A stretch of 48,386 nucleotides of DNA from Acidobacteriota bacterium (GCA_039028635.1 JBCCHV010000009.1:79446-127831), one strand, 5' to 3'. Counted from the stretch's first letter, positions 8,235 through 16,718 are shown. Numbers and translations are program-made. Notes: generated by a model from the letters alone, not told the origin.

Positions 8235-11060
8235 ATGACACTTTCACCCGGTGAACATCCAGGTGCTACTTGGCGCCGAGTCGATCTACAGGTTCACAGT
8301 ATTCGCGATCCGAATTGGAAAGGCCGCCGTTTTGAGGGGCGTGAGGTAACGGATCTAGAGCAGGCCCGCAAGGAATGGTCTGAGAAGTTTGTCCTGGAAT
8401 GTCGTGCGATAGGCCTCTCTGCGATCGCTTTGACTGATCATCATGATGTTTGCATGATTCCCTATGTGGTCGATGCAATCAAGAGACTTAACTTGGAAGA
8501 AGACCTCTGGTTGTTTCCTGGGATTGAGGTGACCTGTGATGATGCTTGCCAAGCATTGGTGATCTTTGATGTTGGAGTCGAACCCGCCCGTCTGCATAGA
8601 TTGCTTGGAAAACTCAAGAAGGTCGACCAGATTGGTGATGATCAGCTAGTGGCATCGCCGGCCTCGAATGCTGGGCTAAGAGTCGAAGAGTTGGTCGATG
8701 AAATCGGTCTTGACGCAGTCCTCGATCCGATTTGCGTCGTAGTTCCGCACGCTGGTGGCGATGGGGCTCATAAGAGTGTCTTGCGTCGTGAGTTCCATTC
8801 CAGGTTTAGGAACCTGAACTGCGTCGGTTTCTATGTTGAAACAGCCTTCTCAAGGCTTAGCCAAAGTGCGAGACGGAAGATCTATGGCGAGGACAAGGAA
8901 TGGGGTGGTCGGCGACGGGGCCTCGTCGTTACTGGAGATAATCGCAGGGCTGATTTTTCCGATCTCGGTGTCAATCCTTGCTGGATTCGATTGGGTGAGC
9001 CGACGGCTGAGTCACTTAGACAGGCCTTCTTGGCTGACGAGGCGCGCATTCGCTTTGAGCGACCAACAGTCCCATCGCAGAGAGTTCTGGCGGTCAGGGT
9101 CGATTCGACGCTGACTTGTCTAACGGGAATCACCTTCAATGACGGCTTCACGGCGATAATTGGCGGGCGGGGATCGGGAAAATCTTCTCTCCTTGAGTTT
9201 CTTCGGTTCGGATTGGGGCGCAGCAGTCTAGATGTTCCCGGCGAGTCTCCTGAGAAGTCGAGACTTAAGAGTCTTCTGGAAACTACCCTGGCAAACGGTT
9301 ATGTAGAAGTCGATCTCGATCGAGACGGGGTATTCGAGACGTGGCGCCGAACCCTCCGTGATCGCGAGACCATTCAGGTGCAGGTTGCAGAAGAACCTAA
9401 GGAGGAGATTTCAGTCCCCGTTGCCCAAGAAAGGTTCCGCGCTCGTGCCTACGAGCAGAAAGAGCTGTCGACGATTAAACCTTCTCGCCTTGACGCGATG
9501 AGGCAAGTGTCGAGTATCGCAGCTGCTGAGCTGTGGGAGAAGCGGCATGCAGTAGAGGCAAGTGTCGAGGAGCACCGGAGAAGCATTCGTCGAATTCTCG
9601 GTAAGGTTGTTGATCTTTGGGCCCTTGAATCCGGCCGCAACGTGGTTGCAGCACGCTACAGGGATCTGAGGAGGCGATTGAAGTCAATCAGCGATCAATT
9701 GGTGCAGCAGGGGGTGTCGGAGGCCGATAGCGAGATCCTGTCTCGTGCTCAGTACTTCCTTCGGGGTGGCTCGCTGCTCGCTGAGTTAAGGGCTGACCTA
9801 GTTGGTCTAGGGCGGCAGGTTGATGATTTGGTCAAGAGAGTTTCATCTGTTTCAATTGGAACAGGTGATATTCCTGATGATCAGGACTTTGAAATTATCA
9901 AGTCGATAGCAAGAGAGGTGACTAACTCGAAAGAGGCTGTGAAGAACTCTCTGGAAGATGCTGGTCGAATCCTTGATGAACTGACTCAGGGCCTGAACTC
10001 TGGGGCTCAGCGGTTTGAGATTCTAAAGTCAGCATTTGAGGGGCATCGAAAGGCGGCAGGGCAACGCCAGGCCGGACTCGCAAGGCTAGTAGATGAGCAG
10101 GCGAAATTGCAGAAAGCCTTGGAGGATGCCGAGCGGGAAGGTAAGGAGGTCCGCGGCAGGATCGCAAAGTTGGGCGGTGCAGGGGAGGAGCTCTTGGCGG
10201 CACGCGAGGCTCTGAGCTCGGAGTTCGCGAAGCGAAGGACAGTTCTGAGTGAGGCGGCGGCGAAGACTTCTGATGTGTCAGAGGGGGTGCTGAGAGCAAC
10301 TGTCGTTAGTCCAGATGTTCCCCGTGCCTATTCTGAGGCGCTGAAGGGTTTGCTGGCTGGAGCGATGGTGCACGATTTAGAGTTTAAGGTTGACGAGTGG
10401 ACTCGGCGACTAGTTGAGAGGGATGAATGGCAAGCGCTCGGGAATCGGTTGTTGAGACTCTTCCGGCTTCATGTTGTGGAAGGAGATCAAAGGGGTGCTG
10501 TTGACGTCAGAGTCCTTCAGGAGTGCCTTGGAGCCAATCTCTCTGGCCTGACAGAGCGGCAGGTTGAGCAGATGTTCCTCAGGATGTCGGAGGAGAAAGT
10601 CGTGGCAGTATTGGCTGCCGATCCAAGGGAAGTCGTTGAATTTGAGTATTTGGATGGCGACGCCTATATCCAATTTGAGGCTGCGAGCCCCGGCCAGCAA
10701 GCGGGTGCTCTACTACAGCTTCTGCTCATCCAGGAAGCCGGTACCCTAATTGTTGATCAGCCAGAAGAGGATCTGGATAGCGGAGTGATAATGCGGATTG
10801 TCTCGCTGCTAAGGAAGACTAAGCAGAAGAGGCAGGTGATATTTGCAACTCATAACCCAAATGTCGTGGTCAATGGTGATGCGGATAAAGTAATAGCCCT
10901 TCGGTCTTCAGTGTTGGCCGGTGGTGACGGTGGAGTACCTAGGGTTAGCGTTTGGGTTGATGGTGCACTGGAGACACCTCGATTGAGAAGTGCTGTGGTC
11001 GAGATCATGGATGGTGGTCAGGCGGCGTTCGAGTTGCGAAGAGCAAAGTACCGATTCTGA
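8235..11060 (+). CDS. TrlF-like PHP domain / SMC-type AAA ATPase
   Basis: The predicted 941-aa protein begins with a PHP-type phosphoesterase-like domain: WRRVDLQVHS, then ALTDHHDV, FPGIEVTC and VVPHAGG (about residues 12-290). An ABC/SMC-type ATPase follows, with Walker A GGRGSGKSS (~309) and a long charged helical region (~420-700, probably coiled coil). Walker B is LIVDQPEEDLD (~836), followed by an H-loop in FATHNPNVV. This is the layout of the TrlF family of AAA-like ATPases, often seen in variable genome regions. The first PHP metal ligand is replaced (DLQVHS for DLHVHS). I chose the ATG at 8235 over a TTG at 8178 because homology begins right after it. GC is visibly lower (about half) than in flanking genes and codon use differs, pointing to horizontal acquisition. 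A defence role is inferred, not shown. Confidence 0.85.
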   Translation: MTLSPGEHPGATWRRVDLQVHSIRDPNWKGRRFEGREVTDLEQARKEWSEKFVLECRAIGLSAIALTDHHDVCMIPYVVDAIKRLNLEEDLWLFPGIEVTCDDACQALVIFDVGVEPARLHRLLGKLKKVDQIGDDQLVASPASNAGLRVEELVDEIGLDAVLDPICVVVPHAGGDGAHKSVLRREFHSRFRNLNCVGFYVETAFSRLSQSARRKIYGEDKEWGGRRRGLVVTGDNRRADFSDLGVNPCWIRLGEPTAESLRQAFLADEARIRFERPTVPSQRVLAVRVDSTLTCLTGITFNDGFTAIIGGRGSGKSSLLEFLRFGLGRSSLDVPGESPEKSRLKSLLETTLANGYVEVDLDRDGVFETWRRTLRDRETIQVQVAEEPKEEISVPVAQERFRARAYEQKELSTIKPSRLDAMRQVSSIAAAELWEKRHAVEASVEEHRRSIRRILGKVVDLWALESGRNVVAARYRDLRRRLKSISDQLVQQGVSEADSEILSRAQYFLRGGSLLAELRADLVGLGRQVDDLVKRVSSVSIGTGDIPDDQDFEIIKSIAREVTNSKEAVKNSLEDAGRILDELTQGLNSGAQRFEILKSAFEGHRKAAGQRQAGLARLVDEQAKLQKALEDAEREGKEVRGRIAKLGGAGEELLAAREALSSEFAKRRTVLSEAAAKTSDVSEGVLRATVVSPDVPRAYSEALKGLLAGAMVHDLEFKVDEWTRRLVERDEWQALGNRLLRLFRLHVVEGDQRGAVDVRVLQECLGANLSGLTERQVEQMFLRMSEEKVVAVLAADPREVVEFEYLDGDAYIQFEAASPGQQAGALLQLLLIQEAGTLIVDQPEEDLDSGVIMRIVSLLRKTKQKRQVIFATHNPNVVVNGDADKVIALRSSVLAGGDGGVPRVSVWVDGALETPRLRSAVVEIMDGGQAAFELRRAKYRF

Positions 11061-11084
11061 TGCCAAACCGGTAGATGTGCCGGG

Positions 11085-11146
11085 TAGAGGTGCCACCCAC
11101 TTGGCAACCCTCCGGCCGGCCGATAGAGGTGCCGCCCATTTGGCAA
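11085..11146. repeat. Two imperfect 23-bp direct repeats, possible insertion-sequence end
   Basis: Copies at 11085-11107 and 11124-11146 share TAGAGGTGCC, CCCA and TTGGCAA and differ at two positions. A third, partial copy (TAGATGTGCC) begins near 11072. Serial short repeats of this kind, with a GGTGCCACCCA-type core, recall the multiple internal terminal repeats of IS21-family elements, but no transposase gene is present. Reading this as a relic is tentative. Confidence 0.4.
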
Positions 11147-11206
11147 GTGTCCTGTTTATTGGTACTTAAGTTAACTCGCCAGGGTGTTTCTGGGGTAGGA
11201 CTAAGA

Positions 11207-11235
11207 TTGACATGCATGTGCATGCAGGTCATGAT
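11207..11235 (+). promoter_or_regulatory. Promoter and operator of the toxin-antitoxin pair
   Basis: TTGACA (11207-11212) and CATGAT (11230-11235) are separated by 17 bases. The spacer contains a perfect inverted repeat TGCATG-TG-CATGCA (11213-11226), well placed for repression by the ribbon-helix-helix antitoxin. The expected start site falls at or next to the antitoxin ATG at 11242, which has no Shine-Dalgarno sequence, so the mRNA may be leaderless. Confidence 0.55.
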
Positions 11236-11241
11236 GGGGCC

Positions 11242-11481
11242 ATGCGAACGACAGTCGAGATCACGGACGAGCAGCGCGCGAAGCTCTTGAAGCTGGCGGC
11301 CGAGCGGAGGGAGAAGGGGTTCTCTGGAGTGGTTCAGGAGGCTCTGGACCATTACTTCGAGGCGGAGCTGGATCGTAGGGAACGGGTCGCCGCTGCGCTC
11401 GAAGCGCTGGGAAGCCTGGCCGCCGAGGAGGCGGAGGCCTTGGAGCGGGACGTGCGGAAGCTGCGGCGGACCTGGCGGTGA
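11242..11481 (+). CDS. VapB-type antitoxin, ribbon-helix-helix
   Basis: This 79-aa protein begins MRTTVEITDEQRAKLLKLA, the beta strand and first helix of a ribbon-helix-helix DNA-binding fold. It continues with a helix and a charged, Glu/Arg-rich C-terminal tail suited to wrapping the toxin. The ATG at 11242 is preferred over a GTG 30 bases earlier because the RHH strand starts exactly there. Its stop overlaps the toxin start (GTGA). It should neutralise the PIN toxin and autorepress the operon through the palindrome upstream. Confidence 0.85.
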   Translation: MRTTVEITDEQRAKLLKLAAERREKGFSGVVQEALDHYFEAELDRRERVAAALEALGSLAAEEAEALERDVRKLRRTWR

Positions 11482-11867
11482 TCGTCGTCGACACGGATGT
11501 TTTGATCGATGCCTTGAGGGGCCGTGATCCAGGAGCGGCCAAGGTTCGGGAACTGCTTGTTGGAGACGGCTTGGCGACGACGGCGGTGATCGCTTTCGAG
11601 CTATGCAGCGGTGGGCGGAGCGAGAAGCAGCTCCAGGCGATTGCGAGTCTCCTCGCCGCACTGACGGTGATTCCTTTCGACACGGCTTCGATGGAGGCTG
11701 CCGCTTCGGTTCGTACGCAGCTCGAGTCCTCCGGTCGTGGTATCGGAATGGCGGACTACTTGATCGCCGGCTGCTGCGTTGCCCGGCGAGCGTCGCTGCT
11801 GACGAGGAATCACCAGCACTTCGGCCGGATCGCGGGTCTTCGCCTCGAGCCCATGGCTGAGGGCTGA
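11478..11867 (+). CDS. VapC-type PIN-domain ribonuclease toxin
   Basis: The 129-aa PIN-domain protein has the N-terminal acidic motif VVDTDVLIDAL (D5), the conserved ELCSG glutamate (~E41), and the third acidic site in GIGMADYLIAG. The last motif, usually TRNxxDF, reads TRNHQHF; histidine at this position occurs in some VapC subgroups. PIN toxins cleave RNA, often tRNA or rRNA, with Mg2+. It starts with GTG and overlaps the antitoxin gene by four bases. The RNA target cannot be predicted. Confidence 0.9.
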   Translation: MIVVDTDVLIDALRGRDPGAAKVRELLVGDGLATTAVIAFELCSGGRSEKQLQAIASLLAALTVIPFDTASMEAAASVRTQLESSGRGIGMADYLIAGCCVARRASLLTRNHQHFGRIAGLRLEPMAEG

Positions 11868-11885
11868 GGGTTCAGGACTTCCTTT

Positions 11886-12581
11886 CTACCAACCCTCGTC
11901 GAACTCCAGGTCGAGAATCTCGTCGTCCAACGCCTCGGCATCGGCGTACCGCCCCATCTCGCGCAGGATTAGGGCGAGTTGGATCTTGGCGCTGACCGTT
12001 GTGGGGTCTTTGGGACCGAAGTGCTCTGTGGCGCTACGGACGGCTTCCTGGAGATAGTCGTAGCCTGTGGTTAAGTGAGGCTTTGTTGGAGCATCGCCAT
12101 CAGACGTGGAGTGGGCGACTCCTACGACGATGAGGCCGCGAAGGTACTCGCGGCTGGCCTCGCCGAAGAGGCGCTCGCGTTCGGCGAGAGACTCTTCGGC
12201 GTATTCAAGACCTTCTTGTGCGCGTCCTTGCTTGGTGACGGCGGTTGCCAGCTTGACGAGGGTTTTCGGAATGAACTCGCTGTTCGGCGCTTCTTCCCTT
12301 AGAAGCTGGACGGAGCTCGAGTAGAGCCGGATCTGCTCATTTAGGTCGAGGATCCATCCAGCCTCGACAACCGCCTTGGCTCGGACCTCCGGCGAGACCT
12401 CGGGCTGCTGGCATCGAGCCAATGCGTGCTGAAGTGTTTCTTGCCGCGAGAGGCCCTTCAAGGCCTTGGCTTTGCTGACGAGGGTCTCGCAGACCTGGTC
12501 CTGAGAAGGAGTGGTCGAATCCCCGATCGCCGGTTGTGAGATGGCGAGGGCTAGCAGCATCAGAGAGATTCTTAGGATCAT
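11886..12581 (-). CDS. Exported TPR-like protein of unknown function
   Basis: The 231-aa product has a clear signal peptide (MILRISLMLLALAISQPAIG) and then helical repeats of tetratricopeptide type. The best are around residues 100-140 (TLVKLATAVTKQGRAQEGLEYAEESLAERERLFG) and 185-225 (TVSAKIQLALILREMGRYADAEALDDEI). It ends in an acidic EILDLEFDEGW tail. It follows the HExxH metalloprotease gene by 16 bases on the same strand, so the two are probably co-transcribed. TPR proteins usually act as scaffolds, and this one may bind the metalloprotease, but no specific role is visible. Confidence 0.75.
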   Translation of the reverse strand: MILRISLMLLALAISQPAIGDSTTPSQDQVCETLVSKAKALKGLSRQETLQHALARCQQPEVSPEVRAKAVVEAGWILDLNEQIRLYSSSVQLLREEAPNSEFIPKTLVKLATAVTKQGRAQEGLEYAEESLAERERLFGEASREYLRGLIVVGVAHSTSDGDAPTKPHLTTGYDYLQEAVRSATEHFGPKDPTTVSAKIQLALILREMGRYADAEALDDEILDLEFDEGW

Positions 12582-12597
12582 GGGTTGCCGTCCTGAT

Positions 12598-13377
12598 CTA
12601 GGGTCGTGGGATCACGGTGGGGTTGCGGCATGCTGCGCGTACGACATCGTTGAGCTGGTGAGTGGTTGGAGGGTTCCCAGGGCCCGTGTCGGTTGTATTG
12701 TCTTCTCGCTGACCGAAGACATGAAGGAGCTCGTGGATGAGGGTTTCCGAGGCCTCCGTTGCATCCATCTCGAAGAACTCGCTGCACAGGTAGATGTAGG
12801 GGCTGTGAGTGCAGCAAGTAGTGAATGCTGCGGAGCCGGTGCTGCAAGGATTGGCTTGACCACCAGGCAGACTGCAGTTCTCCGCCTCTCGAAAGACTGC
12901 CCGAAACCCAGATCCACTATCGGCGAGAACATCTTTAGGAACGAGTCTGAGCGGAGAATTCCTAAAGAGCGTCGTGCAGGTAGTCGGGGAGCGATTGACA
13001 CCGCGGCCCTTCCAGGAAAGCTTCGAGCGGGCTCGAGAGAGGGCTTGCCCTAAACGGATCTTGTTTTCTAGGACGACACTACTACACGGCGCATTCGCCT
13101 CTGATCCCTCGCCGGGCTCTCCATCTCCACCAAAGCTGCCGGGCCCATCGGGCACGTTCTCAAGATCCTCCGAAGGTTCGGTCGCCCAGCCTCCCTCGCC
13201 GCCGGAATTGCAACGAACTTCGATCGTGCTGCCAAACCCTGTCGAATAGTCGATGCAGAGGCATTCCGGGCCACAAAAGCTGATCGAGATTCCTCCATGA
13301 CAGGGCAAGCCCGTTAGGCAAGTCGCCATGGCGATTGATATCAGCCACAGGCTTTGGGATCTTAGAGAGTTAGACAT
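12598..13377 (-). CDS. Secreted HExxH metalloprotease-like protein
   Basis: From the ATG at 13377 the protein is 259 aa with a signal peptide (LWLISIAMATCLTGLPCHGG). An acidic Gly/Glu/Pro-rich linker and several Cys residues suggest an extracytoplasmic, disulfide-bonded protein. Near the C-terminus, ETLIHELLHVFGQRED is an HExxHxxGxx motif of metzincin type, but the third ligand position is Glu where His or Asp is usual. GC content is lower than in the surrounding core genes. An upstream in-frame start at 13461 would only add residues before the signal peptide. No specific family was recognised. The zinc-protease call rests on the motif and its position after SETLIHE, typical of domesticated M10/M43-like proteins. 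Confidence 0.65.
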   Translation of the reverse strand: MSNSLRSQSLWLISIAMATCLTGLPCHGGISISFCGPECLCIDYSTGFGSTIEVRCNSGGEGGWATEPSEDLENVPDGPGSFGGDGEPGEGSEANAPCSSVVLENKIRLGQALSRARSKLSWKGRGVNRSPTTCTTLFRNSPLRLVPKDVLADSGSGFRAVFREAENCSLPGGQANPCSTGSAAFTTCCTHSPYIYLCSEFFEMDATEASETLIHELLHVFGQREDNTTDTGPGNPPTTHQLNDVVRAACRNPTVIPRP

Positions 13378-13675
13378 TGTGAATATGTTAGAGGCTGGTT
13401 CCTGGCAAGGCAAGCGACGACTCGAGCGCTCACCACCGAGGGCGTAGTAGCCGAACATCAAGAGGCAAGCGTAATTTTTGCAATGATTTAAGGTGGCATG
13501 GGAAGGATCCCTCGGGGGCCGCTGGCTGCCGAGTGGGGCGAGAAGGGACTCTCCGAGGCGACAGCCTGACGAAGGCGGAGCGATTTCGAGCTTTGAAGGC
13601 GGTTCGCCTCAGGAGGGCGATTCGAACCGCACGGGAGGCTGGCACTCCGCGAGGTGCCCCTGGCCGCCTCCCGGA

Positions 13676-14081
13676 TCACCGCTCGTGCACGACGCCGCCG
13701 ATCACGACATGACGCAGCGATCGGGTGTGCTGGATGTCTTCGAGGGGATTGCCTGCGAGCAGTAGAAGGTCGGCTCGATAGCCCGGCTGGAGTTGACCCA
13801 GGCGCTCTCCCTCTTCGAGAAGGGACGCGCTGCCGACGGTGGTAGCGGTGAGGACTTGGGCCGACGTCAGGCCGGCGGCGACCATCAGCGTCATTTTCTT
13901 GATGGGCCGAGTAGCCCGGGAAGACCCGCGGATAGTTGGTGTCGGTGCAGAGGGCGAGGGGCACGTCCGCGGCGGTGGCTCGGCGCCCGTCTTGCCCGCC
14001 GACCTGCTCTCGGGTGCGTCGGGATCGCTCGAAGAGGGAGCGGCTTCGCGCGGCCGTGGAGGCTGCGAAGCCCGTCCCCAC
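13676..14081 (-). pseudogene. Amidohydrolase C-terminal remnant, frameshifted
   Basis: Two reading frames together give the end of a metal-dependent amidohydrolase. One encodes PLALCTDTNYPRVFPGYSAHQE (in two parts around the catalytic Asp of the last strand). The next frame continues MTLMVAAGLTSAQVLTATT and ends GYRADLLLLAGNPLEDIQ plus VVIGGVVHER before the stop at 13676. The switch occurs at a run of four A's near 13905-13912, where one base too many is present. The N-terminal two-thirds, including the HxH motif, are missing upstream. It is a dead fragment, or less likely an assembly error. Confidence 0.7.
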
Positions 14082-14320
14082 GGCTCACCAAGCGATTGCC
14101 CCCCAACCGCCCTCTCTTCTGCGCCAAAGCAGTCCTGAGCTCATATATAGTCGAGAAGATTATTTCCTTAACGGTCGAAAATTATCGACTGCACTATTTG
14201 ATTTCCCCCAACCCCTGAGAGCGTCGAGGGCGCCTGCGAGCAGCAGCGGTAGGTTCCTTTGAGCTCCCGAGGCCATGGCGGAGGTCGTATTTTGATCTGC
14301 GGAGAGGGAGCCATTCGAAG
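14082..14320. other. AT-rich intergenic segment upstream of a secreted-protein gene
   Basis: The 5' part resembles decayed amidohydrolase sequence. Around 14140-14205 is an AT-rich stretch with a short inverted repeat GTCGA-n6-TCGAC (14174-14189), a plausible promoter or regulator site for the gene at 14321. No RNA gene was recognised. Confidence 0.35.
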
Positions 14321-15019
14321 ATGAATCGAGTCCAAATACTGCTTGTCGCGGTTACCTGCATGATGCTCGGCATGGCGTGGGCCCAGCCTGTCGATGCCCA
14401 GCCGATCGACTGTTTCGAGGTTCTCACCAGCGAGCCCTTCGCCAACCACCTGTTGGATCCGAAGGGTGAATGGAAGACGGAATCCACCAACATTGGCGAC
14501 TACTGGCGGCAGCAGGACGATGAAGCCTCGCAATCCCTCTGGCCTGCGCAGGGGGATTGGAAGATGTCCATCGTGGCCCGCGATCACCCGCGTCGAACTC
14601 TCACCAAGGTGATCGGGGACGTCGTTGACGAGAACGACCCGACTACCCTGCCGAGGGTCTACTCCTGCTGCAGCGGATCGGACACTCTCCATGTCCGCGA
14701 GTCAGGTCCCCTGGTTTCCGATCTCAGAGGCTCGCGCCCGGACGCCCAGGGCCCCTGGAAGAAGGGGGAGAGCAGCACCTTTGATGACTGCTGGAGCCAT
14801 CAGCCGTCGGAGGACCCCAGCGACAGCAAGCAGTCTATCTTGCGGGTCCCGGACGTCGAAGGGCATGCCTGGATTTGGGTTGGCTCAGGGAACTGCGAGA
14901 ACCTGGATCCCGCTGGCGGTAGCCATGAGCTGCGGTCAGAAGGCAATGGTGAAAGTGTCGACCCTCGAACGATCCGCGACGGGAGCGAGCAGAAGTTCTT
15001 CTGCAGCAAAGACCCATGA
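14321..15019 (+). CDS. Secreted protein of unknown function
   Basis: The 232-aa protein has a signal peptide (MNRVQILLVAVTCMMLGMAWA, then AQPVDA) and an otherwise soluble, Trp-, Asp- and Ser-rich body with paired cysteines (YSCCSGSD, FDDCWSH, GNCENL, FFCSKDP). This suggests a disulfide-stabilised extracytoplasmic domain. GGAGAGGGAG lies upstream of the ATG. No family was recognised. It precedes the S41 peptidase gene by 19 bases on the same strand and is probably co-transcribed with it. It could be a partner or substrate of the peptidase, but nothing in the sequence proves that. Confidence 0.7.
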   Translation: MNRVQILLVAVTCMMLGMAWAQPVDAQPIDCFEVLTSEPFANHLLDPKGEWKTESTNIGDYWRQQDDEASQSLWPAQGDWKMSIVARDHPRRTLTKVIGDVVDENDPTTLPRVYSCCSGSDTLHVRESGPLVSDLRGSRPDAQGPWKKGESSTFDDCWSHQPSEDPSDSKQSILRVPDVEGHAWIWVGSGNCENLDPAGGSHELRSEGNGESVDPRTIRDGSEQKFFCSKDP

Positions 15020-15038
15020 CTCCTCAGTAGAAGCCAAG

Positions 15039-16124
15039 ATGCCGGACGCTCCTGACACTCGATCGGCGAGCTCGACAGTTTGCAAAGGGGCTCGGACTCC
15101 AGGCGGTGCCCTCGTGGCGTGGCTTCGACGCGGCGCTGCGGCGGCCCTCCTCGCGGTCTTGATCTGCTCGCCGACGGCTTTCGCGGGCGAGGAAGCGCAC
15201 AGCGACGCGACAGCGGCGCCGCTGGTCGCGGAGCTGATCGGCTTGATTCAGGAGCACTACATCCTCGAGCAGCGGATTCCCGAGATCGAGCGAGCGCTCC
15301 GGGAGCAACTGGAGAACAACGCTTACCAGGGACCGGACTCGGGCGTCGCCTTCGGTCTGACTCGGGATCTGCGGGCGGCGAGCTCGGATCTACATTTCGG
15401 GGTTCAGGTGCGGCCGCTGGCAACCGCCGGCGGCCTCGTTGCGGCTCCTTCCTCCGGCGCGCCGGGCGGGATAAGGCGGACCGAGGTTCTGGCGGGCAAC
15501 GTCGGCTATCTCGAGATCGCCGCCTTTGTGGATCCGGCGGTCGGTGCCGACGCGGTCGACGGTGCCTTCGCTGAGCTGGCCGGGACTGACGCACTGGTGA
15601 TCGACGTTCGCGCCAGCCGGGGCGGCCACCCGGCGATGGTTGCCTACTTGGCCAGCTACCTCTTCACCGGCGAGCCGTTCGTCTTGAGCCGCATCTACTG
15701 GCGCAACCGCGACGAGATGATGGAGTTCCGCACTCGCTCTGACCTTCCGTCTCCCCATTACAACGATCGTCCCGTCTTCGTGCTGACGAGCGCTGCCACT
15801 CCCTCGGCGGCGGAAGGCTTCAGCTATCACCTCAAGCATTTCGAGCGCGCTACCCTGGTTGGCGAGACCACGGCCGGGGCGGCTCATCCGATTCAGATCT
15901 TTCCGCTCGGGGAGCGCTTCCGGGTGGCGATTCCCACCGCCCGGGCGATCAATCCTCGCACCGGCACGAACTGGGAAGGAGTGGGCGTCGAGCCGGACGA
16001 AAAGGTCCCGGCCGATCGCGCCTTGAGCACCGCTCATCGCCTTGCCGTCGAAACCTTGCTCGAACAAGCGACGCAGCCCGCCGAAAAGAAGACTCTGAAG
16101 AAGGTCTTGGCCAGTCTGGAGTGA
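15039..16124 (+). CDS. S41 family serine peptidase, IRBP/CtpA-like
   Basis: From the ATG at 15039 the protein is 361 aa, with an N-terminal membrane or signal segment (AAAALLAVLICSPTAFAG). The S41 core follows: a short N-terminal helical domain (LIGLIQEHYILEQRIPEIE), then NVGYLEIAAFVD, TDALVIDVRASRGGHPAMVAY and the nucleophile segment TSAATPSAAEGFSYHLK. The family lysine/glycine region is in GETTAGAAHP. No PDZ domain is visible, which fits the interphotoreceptor-retinoid-binding-protein-like branch of S41, not true tail-specific proteases. A periplasmic or secreted peptidase is likely. The open frame extends further upstream, but that part overlaps the preceding gene and is not coding. Confidence 0.9.
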   Translation: MPDAPDTRSASSTVCKGARTPGGALVAWLRRGAAAALLAVLICSPTAFAGEEAHSDATAAPLVAELIGLIQEHYILEQRIPEIERALREQLENNAYQGPDSGVAFGLTRDLRAASSDLHFGVQVRPLATAGGLVAAPSSGAPGGIRRTEVLAGNVGYLEIAAFVDPAVGADAVDGAFAELAGTDALVIDVRASRGGHPAMVAYLASYLFTGEPFVLSRIYWRNRDEMMEFRTRSDLPSPHYNDRPVFVLTSAATPSAAEGFSYHLKHFERATLVGETTAGAAHPIQIFPLGERFRVAIPTARAINPRTGTNWEGVGVEPDEKVPADRALSTAHRLAVETLLEQATQPAEKKTLKKVLASLE

Positions 16125-16232
16125 TCGGCAGGCACGGGATTCAGGCCGGGAGAGGCCATGGGATTCGACCTCTTGGGAGATGTGCTGGACTGGGACCGGG
16201 GCGGCCTTGACGGACGATGCCGAGCTGTCGGC

Positions 16233-16718
16233 TTACCGGCTCCGGTTCGAGTTGTCCATGTCCGAGACGATCAGCCAGTGACCGTCGGAATCACGCTCCA
16301 GGGTGAGCGTGAACTTGCCGTTGTCCTCGCCGCCTTCGGTGTAGGTGTAGCCGCCGAGGATGTAACCGATATCTCCCGACGTTTGATAGCGGAAGGCACG
16401 CAGGTAGAGATCACCGCCGCTGCCTTTGTACCGTTCGGTGATCGCTTTGCGGCCGACGACCGGGGGCCGTCCGTGGGATAGGACGTAGCCATCCTCGGTG
16501 AACAGGGCCGCCAGGCCCTGTGGGTCGCGGGCTCGCCAGGCGGCCTCGTAGTCGGTCAGGACACGCGCCAGCTCTGGCGGCAGGTCGACGGTCGCGGGTG
16601 CCTGATCAATCGCCGTGTCCGTGCTCGAGGACGAAGGGGCAGAAAAACTCGGGATGGTGGACAGCGCTGCGACGAGCAGCGCGGCAAGCAAGATCTGACC
16701 TTTCTTTCCAATGCTCAT
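16233..16718 (-). CDS. Exported SnoaL/NTF2-like (DUF4440-type) protein
   Basis: The 161-aa product has a signal peptide (ILLAALLVAALSTIPSFSA) and a small alpha+beta cone domain. The features are YEAAWRARDPQGLAALFTEDGYVLSHG, then GRKAITERYKG, and C-terminal strands FTLTLERDSDGHWLIVSDMDN. That is the pattern of DUF4440/SnoaL-like NTF2-fold proteins, which include ketosteroid-isomerase-like enzymes and many ligand-binding proteins without known activity. It is convergent with the S41 peptidase and divergent from the SBBP-repeat protein. No specific substrate can be assigned. Confidence 0.85.
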   Translation of the reverse strand: MSIGKKGQILLAALLVAALSTIPSFSAPSSSSTDTAIDQAPATVDLPPELARVLTDYEAAWRARDPQGLAALFTEDGYVLSHGRPPVVGRKAITERYKGSGGDLYLRAFRYQTSGDIGYILGGYTYTEGGEDNGKFTLTLERDSDGHWLIVSDMDNSNRSR

